37,925 bases of DNA from Candidatus Hydrogenedentota bacterium. Lineage in GTDB: Bacteria > Hydrogenedentota > Hydrogenedentia > Hydrogenedentales > CAITNO01. Below the pieces are notes generated by a model, which searched no databases, was not told the origin of the DNA, and saw only the letters and a list, made by a program, of their open reading frames with translations. Every line of letters starts with the position of its first letter. The stretch's first letter is position 1. The DNA lies in assembly GCA_022706235.1 (NCBI GenBank), contig JAKJCY010000012.1, forward strand, positions 3,992 through 41,916, read 5' to 3'. Made by a program: the position numbers and the translations under genes. Below, piece by piece: positions 1-9,078 of this stretch.

Positions 1-3
1 CAA

Positions 4-25
4 GGTCAATCAGGCCAATGAAGTC
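4..25. repeat. 9-bp tandem repeat (GGTCAATNN type), left flank
   Basis: Two and a half imperfect units of a 9-bp motif (AAGGTCAAT, CAGGCCAAT, GAAGTC) end just before the ribosome binding site of the four-helix-bundle gene. The same motif, on both strands, lies immediately downstream of that gene (797-876), and again as four tandem units at 32090-32125. The window starts at base 1, so the array may continue to the left. The function is unknown. Confidence 0.6.
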
Positions 26-39
26 CGGGAGGAGTGGCC

Positions 40-789
40 ATGTCTGAACTATTCGATAAACACGGTGGATTCCGCAATCTGCACACCTTCACGCTGGCCA
101 CCATCCTACAGTTGGAAACGCTGAAGTTCTGCCGCCGTTTTATCACCCAGGATCCCCGCGAGGCCGGCACCAAGTTTTATGACCCAAAAGGGCGTCAATA
201 CGACCAGATGACCCAGGCCGCACACAGTGGCCGGCAGAATATCATCGAAGGCTCAAAGCGTTCGGCCGCTTCGAAAGATACCGAAATGAAACTCACGGAC
301 GTGGCACGGGCCAGTCTGAGTGAACTTCGCGAGGACTATGAAATCTGGATTCTCGACCAGAGCCAACGGCCATGGTCACCCCATTCCCCCAAGTCACAAG
401 AACTAAACGCCATCTCCCTGGACCCGGCGATCTTCACCGATGATATGGTTCACGAGTCCGCCCGTCACGCGATCGAACAACGTAAGAAGTACCCGCGCTG
501 GCTTGATGCCTACGATGCCTTGACTGTCGCCAACACCATGCTGATTATCATCGGCCGCGCCGTGAACATGCTTAAAAGCCAGATTGAAGCGCAAGGAGCG
601 GCCCTTGAAGAAACCGGCGACTTCAGCGAACGGCTGACCACCAGGCGCATCGAGGCCCCCAGGAAAAACCGGGAACCTTCGCCCGAGTGCCTGCAGTGCG
701 GCAAGCCCATGTGTCGCAGGAAGTCTGCCAAAGGCGAATTCTGGGGATGCCCAGGGTTTCCCGACTGTAAAGAAATTCGCCCGATCTGA
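40..789 (+). CDS. Four helix bundle suffix-type protein with C-terminal topoisomerase-like zinc ribbon
   Basis: This 249-aa cytoplasmic protein has two parts. The first ~190 residues are helical and resemble the four-helix-bundle (23S intervening-sequence protein / Avd-like) superfamily, with the typical GRQNIIEGS stretch. The C-terminus is a zinc ribbon like those at the end of bacterial topoisomerase I: C217-x2-C220-x16-C237-x5-C243, with the characteristic FWGCPGFPDC. This arrangement matches what databases call the four helix bundle suffix domain. ATG 40 is chosen because GGGAGGAG (27-34) sits 5 nt upstream; an in-frame GTG at 34 overlaps that site. No experimentally defined role is known to me; nucleic-acid binding is inferred from the zinc ribbon and from basic residues. 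The gene is flanked on both sides by GGTCAATNN repeats, suggesting a mobile or repeat-associated cassette. No reverse transcriptase or transposase is visible beside it. Confidence 0.8.
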   Translation: MSELFDKHGGFRNLHTFTLATILQLETLKFCRRFITQDPREAGTKFYDPKGRQYDQMTQAAHSGRQNIIEGSKRSAASKDTEMKLTDVARASLSELREDYEIWILDQSQRPWSPHSPKSQELNAISLDPAIFTDDMVHESARHAIEQRKKYPRWLDAYDALTVANTMLIIIGRAVNMLKSQIEAQGAALEETGDFSERLTTRRIEAPRKNREPSPECLQCGKPMCRRKSAKGEFWGCPGFPDCKEIRPI

Positions 790-796
790 ACGCTGG

Positions 797-876
797 TGAC
801 TTTATTGACCCCATTGACCTTATTGACGCACCTACTGCCAGGTCGTCAACAAGGTCAATGGGTCAATGAGGTCATC
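797..876. repeat. Large imperfect hairpin built from 9-bp ATTGACCNN repeats
   Basis: The left arm (797-834) contains TTATTGACC, CCATTGACC and TTATTGACG in tandem. The right arm (841-876) carries the same motif in inverse orientation (GTCAACAAG, GTCAATGG, GTCAATGAG). The arms pair over about 35 bp with a few mismatches and an indel, leaving a loop of about 8 nt. It starts 8 nt after the stop of the four-helix-bundle gene, so it could act as a terminator, but there is no T-tract. The repeat architecture looks more like a repetitive element. Confidence 0.7.
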
Positions 877-1045
877 AGAAGGGGCGGCCCGTGGCAATAG
901 GCACCTGCCCGTTCTGAAAACATAAGGCCCCGGAGCCTTGAAAAACTTGCGTGTTCGCCCCTTCCTGGGATACGCTAAATGTTCAGGTTTACCTGTGATT
1001 AACCCCCTGCGTCCCCCGGGACCAACCCCGCATGGAGTCTGTTTC

Positions 1046-4000
1046 ATGAACGGTATTTTTCTTGGCGTAAGCGCAGTGTTGCTTTCTTCTTTTTGTGGCG
1101 CATCGGACCTATCCGAAGCGCGTGTCGTCAATCTCACCTGTGAATCCTTGACAAATCCCCTGGGCATGGATGTTGTCCAACCCCGCCTCGGGTGGATGCT
1201 CCAGGACACCACGCGCGGTCAAAAACAGACAGCCTGGCAGGTGCTGGTGTCGGTGTCCCGGGAAACGCTGGACGCTAACCAGGGCGTGTTGTGGGATTCG
1301 GGCAGGGTCGCATCGGACACGTCCATCCAGGTGCCTTACGGCGGCACGCCGCTCGCATCGTTCCAGACTTGTTTCTGGAAAGTGCGCGTCTGGGACAAGG
1401 ACGGCAAGCCAACCGCCTGGAGCGCCCCGGCGTTCTGGACCATGGGCGTGCTGACCCCGGAAGACTGGGCGGGCGCGCAGTGGGTCGGGATGGATGCATC
1501 AGAAACCCAAAACCCGCTGAATGAGACGCTCAAATCCGCCCTTTGGATATGGTATCCCGAAGAAAATCCGGCCGGCGCGGCCAAACCGGGTACAGCCTAT
1601 TTCCGTAAGTCCTTCGAAGTCGCGGGCCCCCCGGCGAAAAGCGTTTTGTTGCTCGCTGCGGACAACCAGGCTCGCGTGTTTCTGAATGGAGAAAAACTGG
1701 GCGACTGGACCAACTTTAAGAGTGCCACCACCTTTGACCTTACCCGGCGCCTGCGTCCCGGTACAAATGTGCTGGCGGTTTCAGTCAACAATATGGGCGA
1801 GAATCCGAATCCGGCGGGATTGTTGGCGTTGCTTCGTGTCACCCCGGCCGATGGCGAGGCTCAAGACTCCATGACCGATGCCTCGTGGAAAGCGGCCAAC
1901 ACCGAGCAAGACGGTTGGGAAACCCCGGATTTCGATGACAGCGGTTGGACACCAGCCAAGGAACTGGGGAACGCCGGGATGGACCCCTGGAAGGAAACAC
2001 GCGTGGAAGAGGACCGTGTGTTGCCGGCGCGGATGCTCCGCCGTGCGTTTACCGTGGACCGGCCGGTGCGCCGGGCATCGGTGTACCTTTCCGGGCTGGG
2101 CCTTTCCGAACTGTATCTGAACGGCGCCAAAGTCGGCGATGCCGTTCTCTCCCCCGGTTGCACGGAATACGACAAACGAGTCTTTTATGTCAGCCATCAA
2201 GTTGCGGAGCGGATACAGCAAGGAGAAAATGCGCTGGGCCTCTGGCTGGGCAACGGCCGTTATTACGCGCCCCGCCTTACGGAACCTACAACAACGCGTT
2301 CGTTCCATTATCCCAAGGCGTTGCTGCTGTTGCGCCTGGAACTTGAGGACGGCAGCATCCAGACGCTGGTCAGCGATGGGCAATGGAAAATCACGGACGA
2401 AGGGCCCATCCGCGCCAACAATGAATACGATGGCGAAACCTATGATGCGCGCCTGGAGTTCCCCGGCTGGACGGAACCCGGTTTCGATGACGCTGCCTGG
2501 GACACGGTACAAGCAGTGGAAGCGCCCGGCGGCGTGTTGTCCTCGGAGAAAATCAATCCGCTGCGCGTGGTGGAACACGTGAAGCCCGTTGCCCTTACAC
2601 AACCACAGCCGGGTGTGTATGTCTACGACATGGGCCAGAACATGGTGGGCTGGTGCCGCCTGACGGTGGAGGGGCCGCGCGGCGCCACGGTAACCCTGCG
2701 CCACGCGGAGACGATAAAGCCGGACGGCAGTTTGTACATGGACAATATCCGGGGCGCCAAGGTGACCAACGTCTACACCCTCAAGGGCACAGGGGTGGAA
2801 GTAAATGAGCCCCGCTTTACTTATTATGGTTTCCGGTACGTGGAGATGACCGGGTATCCCGGCGAGCCCACCCTGAATACGCTTCTCGGCTGCGTAGTCC
2901 ATGACGACATGACACGGGCGGGCTCTTTTGAATGTTCAAATCCGGTGCTGAACGACATTTACCACAATATCTATTGGGGTACCCGCGGCAATTACCGCAG
3001 CATGCCGACCGACTGCCCGCAGCGCGATGAGCGGCAGGGCTGGCTGGGCGACCGGTCCGAAGAGTCCCGGGGCGAAACCTACCTGTTCAACCTGGCCGCT
3101 CTTTACAGCAAATGGGTCTGCGACATGGAAGACGCCCAAAAGGAAAACGGCAGCGTGTCCGACGTGTGCCCGGCCTACTGGCCCCTCTACAACGACAATG
3201 TCACCTGGCCCAGCAGCTTCATCATCATCCCCAACATGCTGTATGAGCAATATGCCGACCTGAACACCCTGGCCAACCACTATGACGGCATGAAAAAGTG
3301 GATTGAACACATGCTTACCTATGAACAGGAAGGCATCATTCCCAGGGACAATTACGGGGACTGGTGCGTGCCGCCCGAAAAACAGGAACTCATCCACTCC
3401 CAGGATCCCGCGCGGAAGACGCCCGGCGATTTCATTGCCACAGCCTATTTCTGCCACGACTTGAACCTGATGGCGAAATACGCGCGGTTATTGAATCTGC
3501 CGCAGGATGAGGCGCGCTTCAGCGAGAAAGCCGCGGCTATGAAAGCCGCGTTCAACGAAAAGTTTTATAATGCCGCCGAGGCGAAATACGCCAACGGCAC
3601 CCAGACCTCGTGCGTGCTGCCCCTGGCTTTCGGCCTCACGCCCCAAGGTGATGAAGCACGGTTATTCCAGCGCCTTGTGGACAAGATCGAACGGGAGACC
3701 GCAGGCCACATCGGCACGGGCCTTGTCGGCGGTCAGTGGCTAATGCGGGTCCTGTCCGACCATGGACGCCCCGATCTGGCCTATGGCATGGCCACAAAAA
3801 CCACCTATCCCAGTTGGGGCTACATGATCGAGAACGGTGCCACCACTATTTGGGAACTATGGAACGGTAACACCGCTGACCCGGCTATGAACTCCCACAA
3901 CCATGTCATGCTGGTAGGTGACTTGAACCTCTGGTTCCACGAATACCTCGCAGGGATACGGCCGGAACAACCGGGATTTAAACAACTGGTCATGAAACCT

Positions 4001-4258
4001 TTGCCCGTCGGAGACCTGACCCACGTCAAGGCTTCCTGCCTTACAGCCCATGGCACCGTGTTCAGCGAATGGCATATCAAGGACAGCGCCTTCTCGTGGA
4101 GCCGCCAATACGGAAGCGACGGTACATGTGCCCACACTAAACCCGGATGCAGTCAGCGAAAGCGGAGAACCCGCAGCCAACGCCGAAGGCGTTACATTTT
4201 TACGCATGGAAAACGGGACGGCCGTCTATGCGGTGGTGGCAGGCCAGTACCAGTTTAA
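1046..4258 (+). CDS. Secreted GH78 alpha-L-rhamnosidase, C-terminus frameshifted
   Basis: A glycoside hydrolase that would release terminal alpha-L-rhamnose from polysaccharides or glycosides outside the cytoplasm. ATG 1046 follows GGAG (1034-1037) and opens a signal peptide (MNGIFLGVSAVLLSSFCGA). In order come a beta domain (~20-140), an inserted galactose-binding-like domain (~155-300), the Bac_rhamnosid_N/Rhamnosid beta domains (~315-620), the (alpha/alpha)6 catalytic barrel, and the start of the C-terminal beta domain. Catalytic landmarks are D656-C-P-Q-R-D-E662 followed by RQGWLGD, and E937 in IWELWNG; these correspond to the family's general acid and base. After FSWS at about 4107 the reading frame becomes basic and unrelated to the family. 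The expected C-terminal sequence continues in the next frame (4108-4307), so the 1070-aa product ends with ~50 abnormal residues. The catalytic core is intact, so activity may survive. It has no obvious operon partner. Confidence 0.9.
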   Translation: MNGIFLGVSAVLLSSFCGASDLSEARVVNLTCESLTNPLGMDVVQPRLGWMLQDTTRGQKQTAWQVLVSVSRETLDANQGVLWDSGRVASDTSIQVPYGGTPLASFQTCFWKVRVWDKDGKPTAWSAPAFWTMGVLTPEDWAGAQWVGMDASETQNPLNETLKSALWIWYPEENPAGAAKPGTAYFRKSFEVAGPPAKSVLLLAADNQARVFLNGEKLGDWTNFKSATTFDLTRRLRPGTNVLAVSVNNMGENPNPAGLLALLRVTPADGEAQDSMTDASWKAANTEQDGWETPDFDDSGWTPAKELGNAGMDPWKETRVEEDRVLPARMLRRAFTVDRPVRRASVYLSGLGLSELYLNGAKVGDAVLSPGCTEYDKRVFYVSHQVAERIQQGENALGLWLGNGRYYAPRLTEPTTTRSFHYPKALLLLRLELEDGSIQTLVSDGQWKITDEGPIRANNEYDGETYDARLEFPGWTEPGFDDAAWDTVQAVEAPGGVLSSEKINPLRVVEHVKPVALTQPQPGVYVYDMGQNMVGWCRLTVEGPRGATVTLRHAETIKPDGSLYMDNIRGAKVTNVYTLKGTGVEVNEPRFTYYGFRYVEMTGYPGEPTLNTLLGCVVHDDMTRAGSFECSNPVLNDIYHNIYWGTRGNYRSMPTDCPQRDERQGWLGDRSEESRGETYLFNLAALYSKWVCDMEDAQKENGSVSDVCPAYWPLYNDNVTWPSSFIIIPNMLYEQYADLNTLANHYDGMKKWIEHMLTYEQEGIIPRDNYGDWCVPPEKQELIHSQDPARKTPGDFIATAYFCHDLNLMAKYARLLNLPQDEARFSEKAAAMKAAFNEKFYNAAEAKYANGTQTSCVLPLAFGLTPQGDEARLFQRLVDKIERETAGHIGTGLVGGQWLMRVLSDHGRPDLAYGMATKTTYPSWGYMIENGATTIWELWNGNTADPAMNSHNHVMLVGDLNLWFHEYLAGIRPEQPGFKQLVMKPLPVGDLTHVKASCLTAHGTVFSEWHIKDSAFSWSRQYGSDGTCAHTKPGCSQRKRRTRSQRRRRYIFTHGKRDGRLCGGGRPVPV

Positions 4259-4307
4259 CGCAACGACCTTTGTCCGTCCAGGCTCCGAATCCGCAGGTGC
4301 ACTATGA
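4108..4307 (+). pseudogene. Displaced C-terminal segment of the rhamnosidase
   Basis: In the frame one base ahead of the main gene, the sequence reads ANTEATVHVP, then SGEPAANAEGVTFLRMENG and AVYAVVAGQYQF, which is the normal tail of the GH78 C-terminal domain. The main frame stops at 4256-4258; this one stops at 4305-4307. A few residues usually lying between the FSW and PANT positions are missing, which fits a deletion of about 11 bp rather than a single-base slip. There is no start codon or ribosome binding site of its own, so this is the tail of the upstream gene and not a separate gene. Confidence 0.75.
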
Positions 4308-4342
4308 ATGCTTTACTCTTTCTACCCTCATCAAGATATTAG

Positions 4343-4372
4343 TTGTAAAAATATACCCGAAGCGTTTATAAT
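4343..4372 (+). promoter_or_regulatory. sigma70-like promoter for the receiver-kinase gene
   Basis: TTGTAA (4343-4348) and a perfect TATAAT (4367-4372) are separated by 18 bp in an AT-rich gap. They precede the ATG at 4430 by a leader of about 50 nt. This is the best promoter match upstream of the phosphorelay cluster. Confidence 0.6.
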
Positions 4373-4429
4373 AACGAACTATGAAAAATGCTTTTGGCAA
4401 TACTCGCTTTCTAATAAGGACTCAGGGTA

Positions 4430-5563
4430 ATGAAAATTCTTGTCGCGGATGATGATTCAATGATTCGCATGTTAATTGAGCGCCAGTTGGTCGCCTGGGG
4501 CCACGAAGTACGCACTGCGGCTGATGGCGCGGAGGCCATGCGGGAAATTGAGAAGGACGATTCTCTTCAAGTGCTGCTGCTGGACTGGATGATGCCGGGA
4601 CTGGACGGCTTGGAAGTATGCCGACGGACGCGGCAACTGGAACGCAATCACTACATGTTTATTGTGCTCATCACCTCCCGTTCAGGCAAGGAAAACTTTC
4701 TGACAGGCATGTCGGCCGGTGCGGATGATTTCATGACCAAGCCCTTGGATGCCGATGAATTGCTGGTGCGGATGCATTCGGCGGAACGAGTCATTCACCT
4801 GCAAAGCGAGGCGCAAATCCAGGCGGCCATCGCCGCGGAGCTTCGCGAGATCGACCGCATGAAATCAACTTTTATTTCTCTGACTTCCCATGAGCTGCGC
4901 AGCCCCCTATCCCTCATCCTGCTGAACCTGGAATTGCTTTCCACGAACAAGGCGCTTCGCGGCACCGACTGCCAGAAGACCATCGTATCGCTTTCCGCGA
5001 ACGCGCAGCGTTTGTGGCGTATTGTGGAAGAAACGCTGAAGGCAAGCAAGAACGGGAAATATGTCAAGGGACTGAACCTCGAACCCGTGGACATCAACGT
5101 CCTGATTCGCGACACGGTCAACGGAGTGACACCTTTTGCCGCCTTGCGGTCTCAACACATCGAAGTGGAGACTGAGATGGATTTTCCGGAGATATGGCTG
5201 GATCCGGGCAAGATAAGCGATGCCCTGGCAAACCTGCTGATGAACGCCATCAAGTTCACTCCGGACAATATGACCATCCAGGTAAAGGCATGCCGGGAGG
5301 ACTCGGATGCCATCCGGATTTCCGTCATCGATCCGGGAATGGGCGTATCCGATATCGACAAGCCCCACATGTTCGAGCAGCTTTTTTCAACCCTGGACAT
5401 TACGCATCATTCATCGGGTTATTATGAATTCGGGAAACGCGGCATCGGCCTGGGCCTTGCCATAGTAAAGGATTTCGTGGAAATGCACGGAGGAACGGTG
5501 GGTTTTGAAAGTGAAGAAGGACATGGTTCCTGTTTCCACCTTACAATTCCCATCGCTCCCTGA
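4430..5563 (+). CDS. Response regulator receiver-histidine kinase (REC-HisKA-HATPase)
   Basis: A 377-aa soluble protein that joins an N-terminal receiver to a kinase. REC: acidic pair D8/D9, phosphoacceptor D52 in LLLDWMMPG, K104 in MTKPLD. HisKA: H154 in TSHELRSPLS. HATPase: N-box around N272 (LLMNAIKFTPD), DPGMGVS at 301 and GIGLGLAI at 338-345. No membrane or extra sensor domain is visible, so the input is probably phosphoryl transfer to its own receiver. AAGGA (4416-4420) lies 9 nt before the ATG. The gene is 94 nt upstream of the large membrane kinase. Receiver-first kinases often serve as relays inside multi-component phosphorelays. The specific signal cannot be told from sequence. Confidence 0.93.
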   Translation: MKILVADDDSMIRMLIERQLVAWGHEVRTAADGAEAMREIEKDDSLQVLLLDWMMPGLDGLEVCRRTRQLERNHYMFIVLITSRSGKENFLTGMSAGADDFMTKPLDADELLVRMHSAERVIHLQSEAQIQAAIAAELREIDRMKSTFISLTSHELRSPLSLILLNLELLSTNKALRGTDCQKTIVSLSANAQRLWRIVEETLKASKNGKYVKGLNLEPVDINVLIRDTVNGVTPFAALRSQHIEVETEMDFPEIWLDPGKISDALANLLMNAIKFTPDNMTIQVKACREDSDAIRISVIDPGMGVSDIDKPHMFEQLFSTLDITHHSSGYYEFGKRGIGLGLAIVKDFVEMHGGTVGFESEEGHGSCFHLTIPIAP

Positions 5564-5657
5564 GGCACTGACCGAAGGTGTTCCTGGAGGGAAGAGCAAG
5601 GCGGGGTTGTAACCTCCAAGAAAACGGCGGCAGATAAACCCCGCAGGAAGAGATGGG

Positions 5658-8600
5658 ATGGACACTGCGAGTCAGGAGAGACGCACACGCCAAGTACGCC
5701 GGTTATCCTTGGCGGCAGCCATGCTTACCCTCTTGTCAGGCGGGGCTGCCCTTGTTGTATGGGCCATCGACCTGGCGGCAACGGGGAACACCACGGCAAA
5801 GCTGCTCGCCTTGAACGCCCCGCCCGCTCCGGGCTTCCTGTTACTGGGCATTGGCATTATTCTCTTGTATACGAACGCCCCTTCCCCCATGGTTGCGATA
5901 GCGGCAGGCCGCGCGTGTGCCCTGCTGGTTCTGGTGCCGGCTGTGCTCCTCTTGGGGAAATACTGGCTCCCGGCGGAATTCGGGCTACAATCGTTCATTT
6001 TCAGCGCAGGCGACCTCGCCCCGCAGGGAGCCTTTCCGGCATACATGGAGGTAATGACCGCATTTACGTTTGTATTCCTGAGTTCATCCCTGCTTCTGTC
6101 CGGTATGCCCGCCTCCTGGCGGTTCCATCCATCGGAGTACCTTGCCTCAGCCGCGTTTCTGGCCGCCATGCTGCCCTTTACAGGTCATCTTTACGGCATT
6201 GACGGGGAACTCTTCTATCGGGGCGTGCCTATATCCATAAATCCCCTTACCGCTTTTACCCTGATGACGGCCGCCGCAGGCATTCTATTCCTGGGGTCCG
6301 ACCGTGGATGGGCGCGTCTTCTGACCGCCGGAGGCGCAGCCGGTTTCATGATGCGTCTATTGCTCCCCCTGACCCTCCTGACACTTCTGGCACTGGCCTG
6401 GGTTCGGCTGTTGGGAGAACAATCCGGCCTCTACACCTCCGCCTTCGGCGTTTCGCTTTTTGTGGTGGTCCGTGTTGCCATCATGGGTGCCATCATCATC
6501 GGTTCAGCCTGGATCGTCCACCGGTTGGAACGAATCCGTAGTGCCGCCCGGCGGGAACTGGAACAGGCCAACGCCACCCTGGAACAACACGTTGCCGAAC
6601 GCACTGCGGAAATCGAAGCGGCGAGGAGCGAGTTGAAAAAACAGCATGATTTCCTCTCCAAGATCATGGACAGCAGCGGCGCACCGATCCTGTTGATTGA
6701 CCGGCGGGGAAAAATCATGGAATTCAACCGCGCCTGTGAACAGATTACCGGTTACGCCGCTGATGAAGCCCGGCGCCTCATTTTCTGGGACGCGTTCCTG
6801 TCGCGCGAACACGGCTTGAACCCCAGTGAACGCTTCCGTTCCCTGTTTGAAATGGGCACACCTATTGAAGAGGAAACACTGTGGTATACCAAGGCGGGAA
6901 GTGTGCGCTGGGTACACTGGCACGGCACCGCCCTGGAAACATTACAGGGACAGATCAATCACTGCATTATCGCGGGCGTGGATGTAACAGAGCGACGCCG
7001 CGCCGAGGACCGGGTACGCCAGGAGGAAGAACAGTTCGAGTTCATTATGACCCACCTTCCGGTGGGTGTAATACTCTCCAGGGGCCTTGAGCAGGTAATG
7101 CTCTATCAAAACCCGCGCTTTGTGGAAATGTTTGGATATACCATTAGAGACTTTCCGGATGTGTCCGCCTGGTGGCCTTTGGCATATCCTGATCCTTCGT
7201 ATCGCGACAAAGTCGCCGCCCAGTGGAACAGCCGTGTCGCCGAGGCCAGCCTGCTGCAGACAAACATCACGCCCATGGAAGTATCCATCACGGCGCGCGA
7301 TGGTTCAATAAAACAGGTGAATGTGCATGCCGCCGTATTCGGCGACTTGAATGTCATCACCTTTGTGGACCTGACGGAACGCCAGCAAGCGGAAAAGGCC
7401 CGCCACCTTAACGAAATGCGCCTTGAGGCGCTGCTGAAACTCGGCCAGATGACCAAGGCATCCACGAAGGAACTCACCGATTTCGCGCTTGAGGAAGCGG
7501 TGCGGCTGACAGACAGCACCATTGGCTATTTTGCCTTCATGAATGAGGACGAATCGGTGTTGAGCATGTACGCCTGGTCGCGCACCGCGATGCAGGAATG
7601 CGCTATTCAAGACAAACCCATACTGTATCCCGTCAAAGACACAGGGCTTTGGGGCGAAGCCGTTCGGCAGCGCGCACCCGTGATTACCAACGACTATGAA
7701 GCGCCGAACCAGCAGAAAAAAGGATACCCCGAAGGACACGTCCGCATTCGCCGACACATGAATATCCCTGTTTTTGACGAGGGGCGCATTGTTATTGTAG
7801 CGGGTGTCGGCAATAAAAAAACCCCCTACGACGAAGCCGATGTGCGCCAGCTGACGCTTCTTATGGAAGGCATGTGGCGCATACTCAAGCGGCGTGAAGA
7901 TGAAAACACCCTGAAGCGCATGCGTTCGTACTTGCAAAACATTGTGGATTCGATGCCTTCCGTGCTGGTGGCGGTAAACCTGGACGGCACCGTGACCCAC
8001 TGGAACCTTGAGGCGGCGCACCTGACCGGACTGACCGAAGAGCAGACCCGCGGCCGCGACTTGGGCGATGTTCTCCCACTGTTGAAAGATCGCCTTGACC
8101 GGGTACGCCGCGCCATCCAGGAAGGGAAGACAGTCGAAAACGAACGCTTCATGGTGCGGGACGGGGAAGAATCAGTACAATATTACGACCTGCGGGTATT
8201 CCCCCTTGTCGCCAATGGCGCGCAGGGCGCCGTGGTGCGGCTTGACGATGTTACCAGCCGTGTGCAGATCGAGGATATGATGGTGCAAACAGAGAAGATG
8301 ATGTCGGTCGGCGGGCTGGCGGCGGGCATGGCCCACGAAATCAACAATCCACTGGGGGGCATCCTACAAGCCTGCCAGAACATCGAGCGCCGCACTTCGC
8401 AGAACTTGCCCAAGAATGTGGAAACGGCCCAGACTCTTGGAGTCGACCTGGAACTCGTACGCCGTTACCTGCAGGAACGGGGGATTCTGGACTTCGTTTC
8501 AGGCATCCGGTCGGACGGCATGCGCGCGGCCCAAATTGTCACCGACATGCTTTCTTTCAGCAGGCGGAGCGGCTCGGAATTTTTCCCCGTGAATCTGCCC

Positions 8601-9071
8601 GAACTTGTGGAGACGGTCCTGCGCCTGGCAGGGAACGACTATGACCTCAAAAAACAATATGATTTCCGGAACATCAATATCCATCGTGATTTCCAGGCGG
8701 ACCTGCCGGCCGTTCCCTGCGACAAGACCAAAATCGAGCAGGTACTCCTGAATCTGGTGAAAAATGCAGCCCAGGCCATGGTGGGACACAACACTACGGA
8801 CCCGCCCGCCATCACAATCAGCATACGAAAAGAACATCATCACATGCGCATCGAAATCAGCGACAACGGTCCAGGCATGGAAGAAGCCGTGCGTCGGCGC
8901 GTATTTGAGCCTTTTTTCACTACGAAAGACGTTGGCGTCGGCACGGGGCTGGGGCTGTCGGTTTCCTATTTTATAATCACACGCCTGCACAAGGGAACCC
9001 TGAATGTGGAGTCAACCCCGGGAAAGGGCAGCAAGTTTATCATCCAGTTGCCCCTCCAGGTGGAGGGATAA
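5658..9071 (+). CDS. Membrane-bound PAS/GAF sensor histidine kinase
   Basis: A 1137-aa inner-membrane sensor kinase. The first ~290 residues contain about eight hydrophobic membrane segments, followed by a coiled coil (about 295-330, with HVAERTAEIE). PAS domains begin near 331 (IMDSSGAPILLIDRRG) and 458 (IMTHLPVGVIL). A GAF domain follows at about 590-740, then a third PAS near 758 (IVDSMPSVLVAVNLDG). The HisKA box has H893 in AAGMAHEINNPLGG, of the NtrB-like class. The HATPase domain has NLVKNAAQAM (~1031), DNGPGMEE and GTGLGLSV. It has no receiver of its own. AGGAAGAG (5645-5652) supports ATG 5658. A single receiver gene starts 7 nt after its stop and is the obvious partner. The ligand of the PAS/GAF array is unknown. 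Confidence 0.93.
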   Translation: MDTASQERRTRQVRRLSLAAAMLTLLSGGAALVVWAIDLAATGNTTAKLLALNAPPAPGFLLLGIGIILLYTNAPSPMVAIAAGRACALLVLVPAVLLLGKYWLPAEFGLQSFIFSAGDLAPQGAFPAYMEVMTAFTFVFLSSSLLLSGMPASWRFHPSEYLASAAFLAAMLPFTGHLYGIDGELFYRGVPISINPLTAFTLMTAAAGILFLGSDRGWARLLTAGGAAGFMMRLLLPLTLLTLLALAWVRLLGEQSGLYTSAFGVSLFVVVRVAIMGAIIIGSAWIVHRLERIRSAARRELEQANATLEQHVAERTAEIEAARSELKKQHDFLSKIMDSSGAPILLIDRRGKIMEFNRACEQITGYAADEARRLIFWDAFLSREHGLNPSERFRSLFEMGTPIEEETLWYTKAGSVRWVHWHGTALETLQGQINHCIIAGVDVTERRRAEDRVRQEEEQFEFIMTHLPVGVILSRGLEQVMLYQNPRFVEMFGYTIRDFPDVSAWWPLAYPDPSYRDKVAAQWNSRVAEASLLQTNITPMEVSITARDGSIKQVNVHAAVFGDLNVITFVDLTERQQAEKARHLNEMRLEALLKLGQMTKASTKELTDFALEEAVRLTDSTIGYFAFMNEDESVLSMYAWSRTAMQECAIQDKPILYPVKDTGLWGEAVRQRAPVITNDYEAPNQQKKGYPEGHVRIRRHMNIPVFDEGRIVIVAGVGNKKTPYDEADVRQLTLLMEGMWRILKRREDENTLKRMRSYLQNIVDSMPSVLVAVNLDGTVTHWNLEAAHLTGLTEEQTRGRDLGDVLPLLKDRLDRVRRAIQEGKTVENERFMVRDGEESVQYYDLRVFPLVANGAQGAVVRLDDVTSRVQIEDMMVQTEKMMSVGGLAAGMAHEINNPLGGILQACQNIERRTSQNLPKNVETAQTLGVDLELVRRYLQERGILDFVSGIRSDGMRAAQIVTDMLSFSRRSGSEFFPVNLPELVETVLRLAGNDYDLKKQYDFRNINIHRDFQADLPAVPCDKTKIEQVLLNLVKNAAQAMVGHNTTDPPAITISIRKEHHHMRIEISDNGPGMEEAVRRRVFEPFFTTKDVGVGTGLGLSVSYFIITRLHKGTLNVESTPGKGSKFIIQLPLQVEG

Positions 9072-9078
9072 TCACGCT

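Noticed and set aside
1-876. Diversity-generating retroelement (the four-helix bundle could be Avd)
   Set aside because: No reverse transcriptase and no template/variable repeat pair with adenine-biased differences is visible nearby, and the zinc-ribbon fusion is not Avd-like.
1781-2902. Long minus-strand open frame (373 codons) across the rhamnosidase
   Set aside because: It lies antisense to clear GH78 catalytic domains, has no ribosome binding site and resembles no family; it is a by-product of high-GC codon structure.
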